Below, one piece after another: positions 1-6,569 of a stretch of 6,569 nt of DNA. Under the pieces are notes generated by a model. It was not told where the DNA came from. It saw nothing but the letters and a program-made list of their open reading frames with translations, and did no database searches. The stretch's first letter is position 1, and every line of letters starts with the position of its first letter. Made by a program: the position numbers and the translations under genes. The stretch comes from JAWXCM01 sp034408745 (GTDB lineage: Bacteria; Acidobacteriota; Terriglobia; Bryobacterales; Bryobacteraceae), in NCBI GenBank assembly GCA_034408745.1, contig JAWXCM010000098.1, positions 1-6,569 of the forward strand. Direction: 5' to 3'.

Positions 1-1653
1 GTCCCAGATGACATCAATCTCCGCGTTGTTGGCGATGGATTTGAGGGTGATGTGCGGCACGCGCTCATAGACGAAGCCGTGGCGGATGTTCCCGCGCACC
101 GGCTGGGAACTCGGCGCCGTGCGGGTGACTTCGGCTTCCTTGGTCTGGCCGTCGCGGGAATCGGCGAGCAGGTAAAACGGATAACGTGCGCCCATGATGC
201 GTGCACGGGCCAGCGCCAGTGCCACGCGCGAAGTGTCAATCGTGATCCAGCGGCGGCCCCATTGCTCGGCAACGGTGGCGGTGGTGCCCGAGCCGCAGGT
301 CGGGTCCAGCACGAGGTCGCCGGGGTCGGTGGCCATGAGGAGGCAGCGTTGAATAACTGCGGTCGCGGTTTGAACAACATAGATTTTATCTGCTGCCCCA
401 GCCACATCGACCCAGAGATTTCCCACGGCGGTTGCAGCAAAGTCGTCTAGGAATCGTCTAAATCGCAACGTGCCGCCGCCCGCGTATATCCGGCCAGCTC
501 CAATCAGTCGTGTAAATCCAGCAGCTGTAGTTGTCCATGTTCTTCCCGCAGGAGGTAGGAAAGTGCGTGCTTCGAAACTAATTGGAATCCGCTCGTGCTC
601 ACGTGCTGGTCTGTGGGAAGACGTGGAAACGTATTGGAAGAAACGCGCTTCTGGGTTGGCGAAATCCTCATCTAGCGCCCTTCGCGTGGTCCCGTCAGGA
701 AATTGAACTTGGTCGTAGCGCTCGCCGGTAGTTTCACCTTCCCCTGCGGTAACTTTATGATGAGGTTGTCGAAATTTGAGTTGGGGAATGTTCTTCGCGT
801 AGAACACTATGTAATCGCTTACTGCAGCGAGAGCTGTCGATGTTTGCCCGCCAGTTTTCTTTACCGTGATTATGCTGACGCAATTCTCATCCCCAAAAAC
901 CTCGTCCATTACCGACCGAACCCGATGGACATTATCGTCGCCGATTTGCACGAAGATCGAGCCGGAATCGGTGAGCAGATCGCGTGCGACGGTCAAACGG
1001 TCTCGCAGATAGGTGAGATAGCTGTGAATGCCGTCGCGCCAGGTGTCGCGGAAGGCTTTGACCTGCTCCGGCTCGCGGGTGATGTGGCCGGCGTTTCCAT
1101 CCTTAACGTCGCGGCTGGTGGTCGACCATTGGAAGTTGCTGTTGAACTTGATTCCGTAGGGCGGATCAAAATAGATGCACTGCACTCTGCCGCGCAGGCC
1201 CTCACGCTCGGCGAGGCTTGCCATTACTTGCAGTGAATCGCCAAGGATCATGCGGTTCGACCAGTTCTGGTCGTGCTGGTAGAACTCGGTCTTGTCCGCC
1301 CCTATGGGAATTCCGTTGAAGTCGGCGAAGAGGTCGGCACTTATTTCCCCAGTGGTGTGCTGGCTCTCTTTGGTCTGGCGCAGCAGGTCGTCAATGAGCG
1401 CTTTGGGGTGGACCTTTTCCTGGATGTAGAGCGGCGGGGCGTGGACGACGAGGTCGCTCCAGTCCTGCTCATCCTTGCCGCGCCAGACGAGCTGTGGGTC
1501 AAGGTCCGTATTGCGGGCGTATTTCAGCTTGAGGGGCGCAGCATCGTCCTGCCTGAGCACGGACTGGTGCTCGGCGGTGGGGATGTTCTTCCGCTTGGCC
1601 TCGTCGTGCTTAAGGGTCTCGACGGACTTGAGACTGGGCGGTTTCTTGGCCAT
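1..1653 (-). CDS. mod: DNA methyltransferase of a type III-like RM system (Mod), C-terminus cut by window edge
   Basis: Reading the minus strand from the ATG at 1653-1651 gives 551 residues with no stop or frameshift up to position 1, so the gene continues beyond the left edge. The product should transfer a methyl group from S-adenosylmethionine to adenine N6 or cytosine N4 and protect host DNA from the partner nuclease. The catalytic motif DPPYG is at residues 163-167. The SAM-binding motif DPTCGSGTT is at 450-458, followed by EQWGRRWITIDTSR. Catalytic motif before SAM motif is the beta-class order. Residues about 250-430 lie between them and should hold the target recognition domain. This stretch is GC-poorer (about 52%) than the DNA beyond the SAM motif (about 66%). 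A GGGGAG ribosome binding site sits 8 bases before the ATG, and the ATG lies 2 bases after the res stop, so translation is probably coupled. The C-terminal sequence visible here resembles methyltransferases paired with BPTD_3080-type nucleases (recalled, not searched). Target sequence cannot be predicted. Confidence 0.93.
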   Translation of the reverse strand, partial: MAKKPPSLKSVETLKHDEAKRKNIPTAEHQSVLRQDDAAPLKLKYARNTDLDPQLVWRGKDEQDWSDLVVHAPPLYIQEKVHPKALIDDLLRQTKESQHTTGEISADLFADFNGIPIGADKTEFYQHDQNWSNRMILGDSLQVMASLAEREGLRGRVQCIYFDPPYGIKFNSNFQWSTTSRDVKDGNAGHITREPEQVKAFRDTWRDGIHSYLTYLRDRLTVARDLLTDSGSIFVQIGDDNVHRVRSVMDEVFGDENCVSIITVKKTGGQTSTALAAVSDYIVFYAKNIPQLKFRQPHHKVTAGEGETTGERYDQVQFPDGTTRRALDEDFANPEARFFQYVSTSSHRPAREHERIPISFEARTFLPPAGRTWTTTAAGFTRLIGAGRIYAGGGTLRFRRFLDDFAATAVGNLWVDVAGAADKIYVVQTATAVIQRCLLMATDPGDLVLDPTCGSGTTATVAEQWGRRWITIDTSRVALALARARIMGARYPFYLLADSRDGQTKEAEVTRTAPSSQPVRGNIRHGFVYERVPHITLKSIANNAEIDVIWD

Positions 1654-1655
1654 GA

Positions 1656-4600
1656 TTATTGCTCCCCAATCGCTGGTTGCGCTGTGGCGGAGGTGATCAT
1701 TTTCTCGAACTGTCCCGCCACCTTCACTGCGAAGTCGACTTCGATTTCATAGACATCGCAGAACTCGGCGAAGGCCCAGCGGCCATGCGTGCCGAGGTGG
1801 TTCACGCCGGGCACCCAGTAGGTTTTCATGGTGGAAGCCTTCTCCTTAGCATCTTCGCCACGGTAGCCCTTGATCTCGACGATAAGGTGGAGCAGATCGT
1901 CGTCGCCGTGCCCGTCCTCCACGAGCACGATGAAGTCGGGGAGATACTTGCGCAGCTCGGAGGCGTAGCGATACGGGACTTCGAGGCCGAGGTTGTGGTT
2001 CTTCACGTAAGCACGGACCTTGGGATGTGCCTCGGCCACGCGGCAGAACTCGGCCTCCCAGTCGCTGTCGAGCACGACCCAGTTGATGTGGCACTTGGGT
2101 GGCGGTCCCTTTGTGTCCCAGCGGTCGGTCTTGGAGGTGTTGAATCGGACGTGATTGGTCGAGCCGGTGGCGTTGTAGGGATCGAGCAGGGCCTTGATGG
2201 GCCGCCCGCCGATGAAGGCGCGGGTGATGCCGGCTGTGATTCGTTCGCAGGCGATGGCGGCCAGCTCTTGATACATGAGCAGCGCTGGGTAGGTGCTGCC
2301 CTTGCATTTGAGGCAGGTGTCGAGCCATTGCTTTGTTACGCGCTTAAGCTGACCGAAGAGGTGCAGCGGTGGCGGCTCGCCCGGATCGCGGAACTTCGTG
2401 TAGAGCAGCCGATGGGTGACGTTAAACAGGACCGTGGAGGGACGGACATCAGCGAGGTGCTCGACGGTCAGGGTTTCCGTCTTGCCAATAATGCCGGCGT
2501 TTTCGTTCTTGGTCGGGCCGACCAGTTCCGGCGTGAGGACGAGGATGGAGTCGTCGTCGAATTTGGCCTCGATGCGTTCCTCCGGGAGTTCCACGCGGTA
2601 GCCCTCGACGCGCGGAAAGCGGATTTCGAGGTGGTCGCGCTCGGGGCGAATGGCTTTGACCTGGACGGTGGGGCGCGGCGGCTTCGGCGTGGCGATGACG
2701 GGCTTGGCCGTGAAGTCGAAGGGAATGCCGAGGACATCGGCATATTCGACATCAAAGAGATTCTCTTCGTTGAGGTCGTAGGACAGGCGGCGAAGGGCGC
2801 GGCCAATGACCTGCTCGCAGAGAAGCTGGGTGCCAAAGGCGCGGACGCCGAGGACGTGGGTGACGTTGCTGGCATCCCAGCCTTCGGTGAGCATGGAGAC
2901 TGAGACGACGCACCGAATGCCAGCCCCGAGCTGCCCTTCCTTGCCCACGGTGTTCATCACCTCCCGCAGCAGGTCCTGGTCGGACAGGTTGTCCGCGGCA
3001 TGGGCATCCCTCTTGCGCTCGATGATTTCGCGGCGGAACCGCTCGATTTCATCACTGGCCATGGCGCGGAAATTGTCATCGAGCGCGTCGCCGGATTCGA
3101 GCTGCTCGCTGTCGATGAGGAGCGTGTTCGGGCGCGGGAGCGGGTTGCCGGTGGTTTCGTCGAAGTTGCGGAAGAGCGCGAGACGCCCCTTGACCAGGGA
3201 AGATGTGCCGTCGTCGTTCTTCTGGTGAAACCCGGAGATGTAGTCATAGACCAACTTGGAAGTGGCGGTGTTGTTGCAGACGACGATAAAGCAGGGTGGC
3301 ACGCGAGCGCCCTCCGCATCCCAGAGCCTGTGGGTTTTTTCGTAATGGCCGTAGAGGGCTTCGAGCGCGGTCTTGAGGAGCGTGGGCAGCGCGAGAGGGT
3401 CGAGTTCCTCGCCAGCGCCGCGCCCTTTCTTCGGCATCTTGGTGCGGATGTGTTTCCAGAGTTCCCGGAACATCGGCATTTCGTCGTCTGTCGCGCCGGC
3501 AAGATTCTGCGCCACCGGAACGCGGGGCAGTTTCACGATGCCGCACTCGATGGCGTCCATGAGGGAGAAGTCGCTCATGGTCCAAGGGAAGAGCGTGCCC
3601 TCGATGTAGCCGGAGCCGCTGAGGAAGAACGGGGTGGCTGAGAGGTCGATGACGCGGGCGAGGCCGAGCTTGCGGTTGACCGATTCGAGGCCGGAAATCC
3701 AGACACGCGCGGCTTCGTTGTCCTTCTTGGCGCGGGCCTTCGCATCCTTCAATTCATCGCCCGAGAGTTTATTGCCCTGCTCGTCGGTGAACTCCACGTC
3801 ATCCGCCGGCTTCTCGCGATAGCAGTGATGGGCCTCGTCATTAATTACGAGAATGTTCTTCATGCCCATCAGATCAGGCATCACGCGCTGGATCATTTGG
3901 CCCTCGGATTCGAGGGTCTTGGGCGCGTCGCCGGTGCGGCCTTGCAGGAGTTGACGCCCGCCTTTGGAAAGCTCGATGCGCTCGTGGAGCATGAAGACGT
4001 GGTAGTTCGTGATGACGATCTTGGCATCCTTGATGTAATCGAGCATGTCGCTCGGGACCAGTTCACGGTCCTTGTAATAGGCGTCTGGATCATTCGGCTG
4101 GAGCACGCGGAGGCGATCCTTGATGGTGAGTCCGGGCGCCACGACGAGAAAGCCGCGCGTGAAGTTCTTGCTGTTGGGCCGGCGGACGGCATTGATGGTC
4201 TGCCACGCGATAAGCATGGCCATGACGGTAGTCTTGCCCGCACCGGTGGCGAGTTTCAACGCAAAACGCATGAGTTCGGGATTGGCGTCCTTGTTGGCGC
4301 TCGCCAGGTGGTCGAGCAGTCGCTTGCCGTTGTTGGTGTGGGGCGCGACTTCGGTCAGCCAGATGGCGGTTTCGATCGCTTCCACCTGGCAGAAGAACGG
4401 ACGGATGCCGCCGAATTTGTGGTGCCGCCAGTGCTGGAGCAGGCGTGCAGTCTCCGGGGTGACCTGCCACTGGCTAGGGTTGGGCAAGGCCCGCCACGCG
4501 TCTACGTTCCGGCGCACCTCGTTGATGTTGGAAGTAGCGTCGTACTGCTGTGCCCTGGTGGAAAGACCTTTGCCTTCGTCAAACACGAATCCTTCCTGCG

Positions 4601-4820
4601 TTGGGGTCTTCTTCCGTTTCTTCGGCTTGGGTATGGGCGTGATGAACTTGGCGCTGCGCCGGCTCTCGGTGATTTTCTGTGTGGGCTGCCCTTCGTCATC
4701 GAGCTCCCAATGCCTCGACGGGTACTCGTAGGGCGAATTGAGGATGGGGTGGTCGAAGAACGGGTTAGACGCGGTCAACTTTATGAGCCCAGAAGACGGC
4801 AGACGCTTTGCTCGTGGCAT
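1656..4820 (-). CDS. res: Type III-like restriction endonuclease, SF2 helicase plus PD-(D/E)XK nuclease (Res, BPTD_3080-like)
   Basis: A complete 1054-residue protein that should cut unmodified DNA using ATP-driven translocation or sensing. Counting from the start chosen here, it has a helicase entry segment RPFFCQVEAIETAIWLTE near 140-157, Walker A GAGKT at 193-197, Walker B DEAH at 328-331, motif III SAT at 394-396, and motif VI QVIGRALRR at 670-678. The C-terminal region carries PD at 961-962 and EIK at 982-984, a plausible PD-(D/E)XK nuclease core, with acidic residues in DWEAEF near 920-925. All key residues are present, so it looks active. An upstream in-frame ATG at 4853 would add 11 residues but has no ribosome binding site. 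The ATG at 4820 has GGAG six bases upstream and is preferred. The N-terminal ILNSPYEYPSRHW segment resembles the family annotated BPTD_3080 restriction endonuclease (recalled, not searched). It precedes mod in one operon, whereas classical type III operons usually run mod then res. Confidence 0.94.
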   Translation of the reverse strand: MPRAKRLPSSGLIKLTASNPFFDHPILNSPYEYPSRHWELDDEGQPTQKITESRRSAKFITPIPKPKKRKKTPTQEGFVFDEGKGLSTRAQQYDATSNINEVRRNVDAWRALPNPSQWQVTPETARLLQHWRHHKFGGIRPFFCQVEAIETAIWLTEVAPHTNNGKRLLDHLASANKDANPELMRFALKLATGAGKTTVMAMLIAWQTINAVRRPNSKNFTRGFLVVAPGLTIKDRLRVLQPNDPDAYYKDRELVPSDMLDYIKDAKIVITNYHVFMLHERIELSKGGRQLLQGRTGDAPKTLESEGQMIQRVMPDLMGMKNILVINDEAHHCYREKPADDVEFTDEQGNKLSGDELKDAKARAKKDNEAARVWISGLESVNRKLGLARVIDLSATPFFLSGSGYIEGTLFPWTMSDFSLMDAIECGIVKLPRVPVAQNLAGATDDEMPMFRELWKHIRTKMPKKGRGAGEELDPLALPTLLKTALEALYGHYEKTHRLWDAEGARVPPCFIVVCNNTATSKLVYDYISGFHQKNDDGTSSLVKGRLALFRNFDETTGNPLPRPNTLLIDSEQLESGDALDDNFRAMASDEIERFRREIIERKRDAHAADNLSDQDLLREVMNTVGKEGQLGAGIRCVVSVSMLTEGWDASNVTHVLGVRAFGTQLLCEQVIGRALRRLSYDLNEENLFDVEYADVLGIPFDFTAKPVIATPKPPRPTVQVKAIRPERDHLEIRFPRVEGYRVELPEERIEAKFDDDSILVLTPELVGPTKNENAGIIGKTETLTVEHLADVRPSTVLFNVTHRLLYTKFRDPGEPPPLHLFGQLKRVTKQWLDTCLKCKGSTYPALLMYQELAAIACERITAGITRAFIGGRPIKALLDPYNATGSTNHVRFNTSKTDRWDTKGPPPKCHINWVVLDSDWEAEFCRVAEAHPKVRAYVKNHNLGLEVPYRYASELRKYLPDFIVLVEDGHGDDDLLHLIVEIKGYRGEDAKEKASTMKTYWVPGVNHLGTHGRWAFAEFCDVYEIEVDFAVKVAGQFEKMITSATAQPAIGEQ
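1662..1667 (-). promoter_or_regulatory. Ribosome binding site of mod
   Basis: On the minus strand GGGGAG lies 8 bases before the mod ATG and inside the last codons of res. It is a strong Shine-Dalgarno match. It allows mod to be translated from the res-mod transcript, either independently or by ribosomes finishing res. Confidence 0.7.
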
Positions 4821-4826
4821 GGAAAG

Positions 4827-4830
4827 CTCC
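4827..4830 (-). promoter_or_regulatory. Ribosome binding site deciding the res start
   Basis: GGAG on the minus strand is followed by a six-base spacer and the ATG at 4820-4818. The two upstream in-frame ATGs, at 4853 and 4838, have no comparable site. This favours the 1054-residue form of Res, whose conserved-looking sequence also begins after this point. Confidence 0.55.
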
Positions 4831-4913
4831 GCGGGCATTCTGGAAATAGCCATGAAGTTTCAATGGCTTGATTCTCACGTGCTTTCTTATTGTTCGCATG
4901 ACGCAGTGTGCTT

Positions 4914-4930
4914 TGTCGCTGCTAGCAACA
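4914..4930. promoter_or_regulatory. Imperfect dyad, possible operator
   Basis: TGTCGCT and AGCAACA form inverted half-sites around a three-base centre, with six of seven positions paired. The site lies in the middle of the divergent intergenic region and just upstream of the GATAAT at 4944-4949, where a repressor could act. A dyad this short can arise by chance, so this is a candidate only. The AlpA-like protein or an unseen regulator could be the ligand. Confidence 0.25.
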
Positions 4931-5023
4931 GGTACAAGTCGCTGATAATGTACAACAGCGTGCTGCATAATCCTACTGAACGGCCGCGGAGGCCCAAATG
5001 CAGGTTAATTTAGGCTCACATCT

Positions 5024-5710
5024 ATGAGTCGCTACACCGATAAGGACGGCGTGACTTGGCTTTCGATCCCAGTGCCAATTGAACTCACCGGATTCGACTA
5101 TTGGCGGTTGTGTGACGAACTAAACATCGTCCAGGCCGCCCTATTGATCGCTGGTTGCGACCCGTCCAGTGAGAGCGGGTATTCAGAAAAATGGCAACCG
5201 CACGAGAGACCGACGGGCTATGAAGCGGCAAAAACCGCAATTTCAAATGCACTGCGGAAAGGGGCAATCAAGGGCACGCTCATTCCGCAATACGAACAGG
5301 ACATCAATGGGAATATCTGTGGCGCGATCGATGATTCGATAGACATCGGCGAATCGAGAGTTGAGGTCGGGTCTCTTCGTAATTGGCTTGCCGGTCGCGG
5401 ATTTCATACAGGCTTTTTCTTCCCGAACGTCACCGTTGCACCGGACTACCTTAACCCTAAGAATCTATGCTATGCGCCGAAGTTGGCCGCCGCCGTTCGC
5501 GCCTGGCAGGCGGTAACGACCGATACCAAGTACTTGGACAACGGGAAGCACGTGAAACAGAATCTTGAAAGCTGGCTCACTGCTCATGCCGCTGAGTTTG
5601 ATCTGGTCAAGGATGACGGCGAAATCAATGCCGATGCCATCAAGAACCAAATCGCCAAGGTCGCGAATTGGAAAGACAAGGGCGGGGCACCCAAGACGCC
5701 CGGCGAGTGA
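5024..5710 (+). CDS. Conserved mobile-element protein of unknown function
   Basis: A 228-residue soluble protein with no signal peptide or membrane segment that I can see. I do not recognise a characterised domain and assign no function. Visible landmarks are LIAGCDP at 41-47, in a segment that reads like a helix followed by a turn; VEVGSLRNWLAGRG at about 114-127; YAPKLAAAVRAW at 150-161; and a C-terminal VANWKDKGGAPKTPGE at 213-228. From memory, proteins with this middle and tail occur beside alpA-like genes in proteobacterial integrative elements, which agrees with the neighbourhood here. The ATG at 5024 is the first in the frame, but its Shine-Dalgarno match is weak. The gene has about 54% GC in its first half, lower than the roughly 65% in the primase gene downstream. 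It diverges from the RM operon, so it could belong to the element core or be linked to RM control. The first is more likely. Confidence 0.8.
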   Translation: MSRYTDKDGVTWLSIPVPIELTGFDYWRLCDELNIVQAALLIAGCDPSSESGYSEKWQPHERPTGYEAAKTAISNALRKGAIKGTLIPQYEQDINGNICGAIDDSIDIGESRVEVGSLRNWLAGRGFHTGFFFPNVTVAPDYLNPKNLCYAPKLAAAVRAWQAVTTDTKYLDNGKHVKQNLESWLTAHAAEFDLVKDDGEINADAIKNQIAKVANWKDKGGAPKTPGE

Positions 5711-5865
5711 TCCACCTACCCCCAAGAGTGCCGCCAGTTCTGGCTCTCAGCCCTGGCGCGGTTTCAGAACTATCCACCCCCTACCGGGGAATCCACCTAC
5801 CCCTCCCGTGATTTTCGGGACAGGTTTTCTGAACCTATCCTGCTATTCGGGCGGGCGTCGGGACA
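5710..5865. repeat. Cluster of short direct and inverted repeats upstream of alpA
   Basis: The gap before alpA contains ATCCACCTACCCC at 5710-5722 and again at 5791-5803, plus a variant ATCCACCCCCTACC at 5772-5785. GGTTTCAGAACTATCC at 5761-5775 (first G at 5760) partly recurs as GGTTTTCTGAACCTATCC at 5823-5840. TCGGGACA occurs at 5815-5822 and 5858-5865. Two small hairpins are possible: TCCCG/CGGGA at 5804-5820 and AGGTT/AACCT at 5822-5836. The cluster could be operators for AlpA or another regulator, or iterons of a replication origin next to the primase. The first hairpin is followed by only a short T run, so a terminator is less likely. Confidence 0.5.
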
Positions 5866-5894
5866 ATTCAATGGCGGCATGTTCAACAACACCC

Positions 5895-5901
5895 AAAGGG
5901 G
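5895..5901 (+). promoter_or_regulatory. Ribosome binding site deciding the alpA start
   Basis: AAAGGGG sits seven bases before the ATG at 5909. An in-frame ATG at 5879 lies upstream of this site, and its ten extra residues (starting MFNNTQ) lack any AlpA-like character. The 5909 start gives an 80-residue protein of usual family size. Confidence 0.6.
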
Positions 5902-5908
5902 TGCCAAC

Positions 5909-6151
5909 ATGCCGCAAACCATCTTTCGGCTTCCTGCCGTCAAGACTGAGTCCGGGTATTCCCGGTCGACAATTTACCTCCGCATATCCCAAGGCCTATG
6001 GACTAAGCAGGTAAGCCTGGGGCCTCGGTGCGTCGGCTGGCCGGCTCATGAAGTCGCGGCGCTGAACGCGGCGCGCATCTCCGGCAAGACCGACGAGGAG
6101 ATCCGCGCTCTCGTGCTGAAGCTGGAAGCGGCGCGCAAAGCTGCGGTGTAG
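5909..6151 (+). CDS. alpA: AlpA-family DNA-binding regulator
   Basis: An 80-residue protein with the layout of AlpA-type winged-helix regulators, which are related to excisionases and MerR proteins. RLPAVKTESGYSRSTIYLRI (residues 7-26) gives the family's opening strand and helix-turn-helix. LWTKQVSLGPRCVGWPAHEV (30-49) is the hallmark wing followed by the W..EV helix. The last 30 residues are a charged helix containing TDEEIRAL. Such proteins regulate integrase or excision genes of P4-like prophages and integrative elements, or activate element operons. It follows the repeat cluster, which may hold its binding sites, and lies 11 bases before the primase-like gene, so the two are probably cotranscribed. 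The family assignment is firm. The regulated target cannot be read from this window, and no integrase is present. Confidence 0.9.
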   Translation: MPQTIFRLPAVKTESGYSRSTIYLRISQGLWTKQVSLGPRCVGWPAHEVAALNAARISGKTDEEIRALVLKLEAARKAAV

Positions 6152-6162
6152 GGGGCGCGGTG

Positions 6163-6569
6163 ATGAGCGCGCCCGAGACAGATTCGCCACCCGAGGCGGT
6201 GGAAACCGACATAACCGGCAAAACCGATCTGGTCAGCAACGAGGAATTTCTGCTGTCCGTGTTCGGCGAGCTTGCCGACGCTCGCCCGGTGGTGGTCAGC
6301 TTCGTGGGCAATCCGGCCAGCGCACCGGCCAAGGTCTGGTCCGGCAGGCCGTGGCAGAGCACACCGGAGGATTCCACCGGTCTTGTGGCCGCCGTCAACA
6401 ATTACTTCAGTCTCGCGGTCTTCCGGCCCGACGAGGCAGGCCAAATCCGGCGGCAGAAGGCGCGCTTTCAGGCGCTGTACGCGGAGATGCTGGACGGCAT
6501 CGGCACCAAGGTGGCGCTGGAGCGGCTGACCTTGCCGCCGGCGTGGTTGCTGGAGACATCGCCTGGCAA
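6163..6569 (+). CDS. Putative RepB-like primase of a mobile element, N-terminal part
   Basis: The frame is open from the ATG at 6163 to the window end, giving 135 residues, and the gene continues to the right. Residues 1-25 are acidic and low in complexity. From about residue 28 (EEFLLSVFGEL) onward the sequence appears folded: VVVSFVGNPASAP near 43-55, NNYFSLAVFRPDE near 79-91, and an AEMLDGIGTK helix near 106-115. The end, LTLPPAWLLETSPG, matches the conserved P.W..ETSPGN.Q block of RepB-type archaeo-eukaryotic primase domains found in plasmid and phage replication proteins. A helicase domain may follow in the missing part. The primase catalytic residues are not all visible here. The in-frame GTG at 6160 is an alternative start. 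Placement directly behind alpA fits replication genes of integrative elements. An uncharacterised phage protein is the alternative. Confidence 0.7.
   Translation, partial: MSAPETDSPPEAVETDITGKTDLVSNEEFLLSVFGELADARPVVVSFVGNPASAPAKVWSGRPWQSTPEDSTGLVAAVNNYFSLAVFRPDEAGQIRRQKARFQALYAEMLDGIGTKVALERLTLPPAWLLETSPG

Larger units (their letters stand above)
4821..5023. other. Divergent intergenic region between res and the 228-residue gene
   Basis: About 200 bases from which res-mod is read leftward and the element genes rightward, so promoters for both directions are expected here. I could not find a convincing paired -35/-10 for either. GATAAT at 4944-4949 is a reasonable plus-strand -10 without a good -35. 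Two pairs of short direct repeats occur: GTCGCTG at 4915 and 4938, and GTACAA at 4932 and 4950. The plus-strand gene has no strong Shine-Dalgarno sequence before its ATG. No RNA gene or further ORF is supported here. Confidence 0.5.

Noticed and set aside
1..1653. Suspicion that mod is a broken gene because of its altered composition in the middle
   Set aside because: Codon-by-codon reading of the minus strand gave no stop or frameshift from 1653 to 1, and both methyltransferase motifs are in one frame.
703..1752. Plus-strand open frames at 703-1236 and 1273-1752
   Set aside because: They lie antisense to mod, whose DPPYG-containing frame is continuous through both. Their proteins look like reverse-strand artefacts.
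1659..2903. 414-residue open frame on the plus strand opposite res
   Set aside because: It is antisense to the C-terminal half of Res, which has intact helicase and nuclease motifs. The frame is open because of high GC and codon bias, and the translation has no recognisable domain.
3825..4871. 348-residue open frame on the plus strand opposite the N-terminal part of res
   Set aside because: It is a shadow of the helicase domain coding frame, with no start signal and no family resemblance.
5804..5830. Hairpin TCCCG/CGGGA as a rho-independent terminator
   Set aside because: The stem is only five pairs and no continuous U tract follows, so a terminator call is not supported.
5565..6014. 149-residue open frame overlapping the end of the unknown gene, the repeat cluster and alpA
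   Set aside because: It is out of frame with two better-supported genes, proline- and serine-rich, and lacks a ribosome binding site.
6003..6444. Minus-strand open frames opposite alpA and the primase-like gene
   Set aside because: They are antisense shadows in high-GC DNA. The plus-strand frames have recognisable AlpA and primase motifs.

Overview
The window carries a divergently arranged accessory block. On the minus strand is a restriction-modification (RM) pair, a large helicase-nuclease (res) followed by a DNA methyltransferase (mod). On the plus strand is a mobile-element module: a conserved protein of unknown function, an AlpA-family regulator, and the start of a RepB-type primase. 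Protein-coding DNA is mostly 60-66% GC by hand count. The protein families are ones I associate with beta- and gammaproteobacterial genomic islands, so a proteobacterial host is the best guess. The sequence does not fix the genus.

Layout. Positions 1-1653 (minus) hold the first 551 residues of mod, which runs off the left edge. Positions 1656-4820 (minus) hold res, 1054 residues, complete. The res stop lies 2 bases before the mod ATG, so the two form one tight operon read right to left, res first. Positions 4821-5023 are the divergent intergenic region, with a small dyad and short direct repeats. Positions 5024-5710 (plus) hold a 228-residue conserved protein of unknown function. Positions 5711-5908 are non-coding and rich in short repeats of a C-rich motif. 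Positions 5909-6151 hold the AlpA-like regulator. Positions 6163-6569 hold the N-terminal 135 residues of a putative primase, cut by the right edge.

How it fits together. The RM pair resembles type III systems: Res has a superfamily 2 helicase core plus a C-terminal PD-(D/E)XK nuclease, and Mod is a beta-class DNA methyltransferase. Both match, from memory, the group that annotation pipelines call BPTD_3080-family restriction endonuclease and partner methyltransferase. The plus-strand module looks like the regulatory and replication start of a P4-like or other integrative element. The simplest reading is a defence cargo operon beside, and transcribed away from, the core of that element.

No tRNA, rRNA, CRISPR array, transposase, integrase or clear attachment site was seen. 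The least explained parts are the 228-residue protein, the repeat cluster before alpA, and the compositionally distinct central part of mod.
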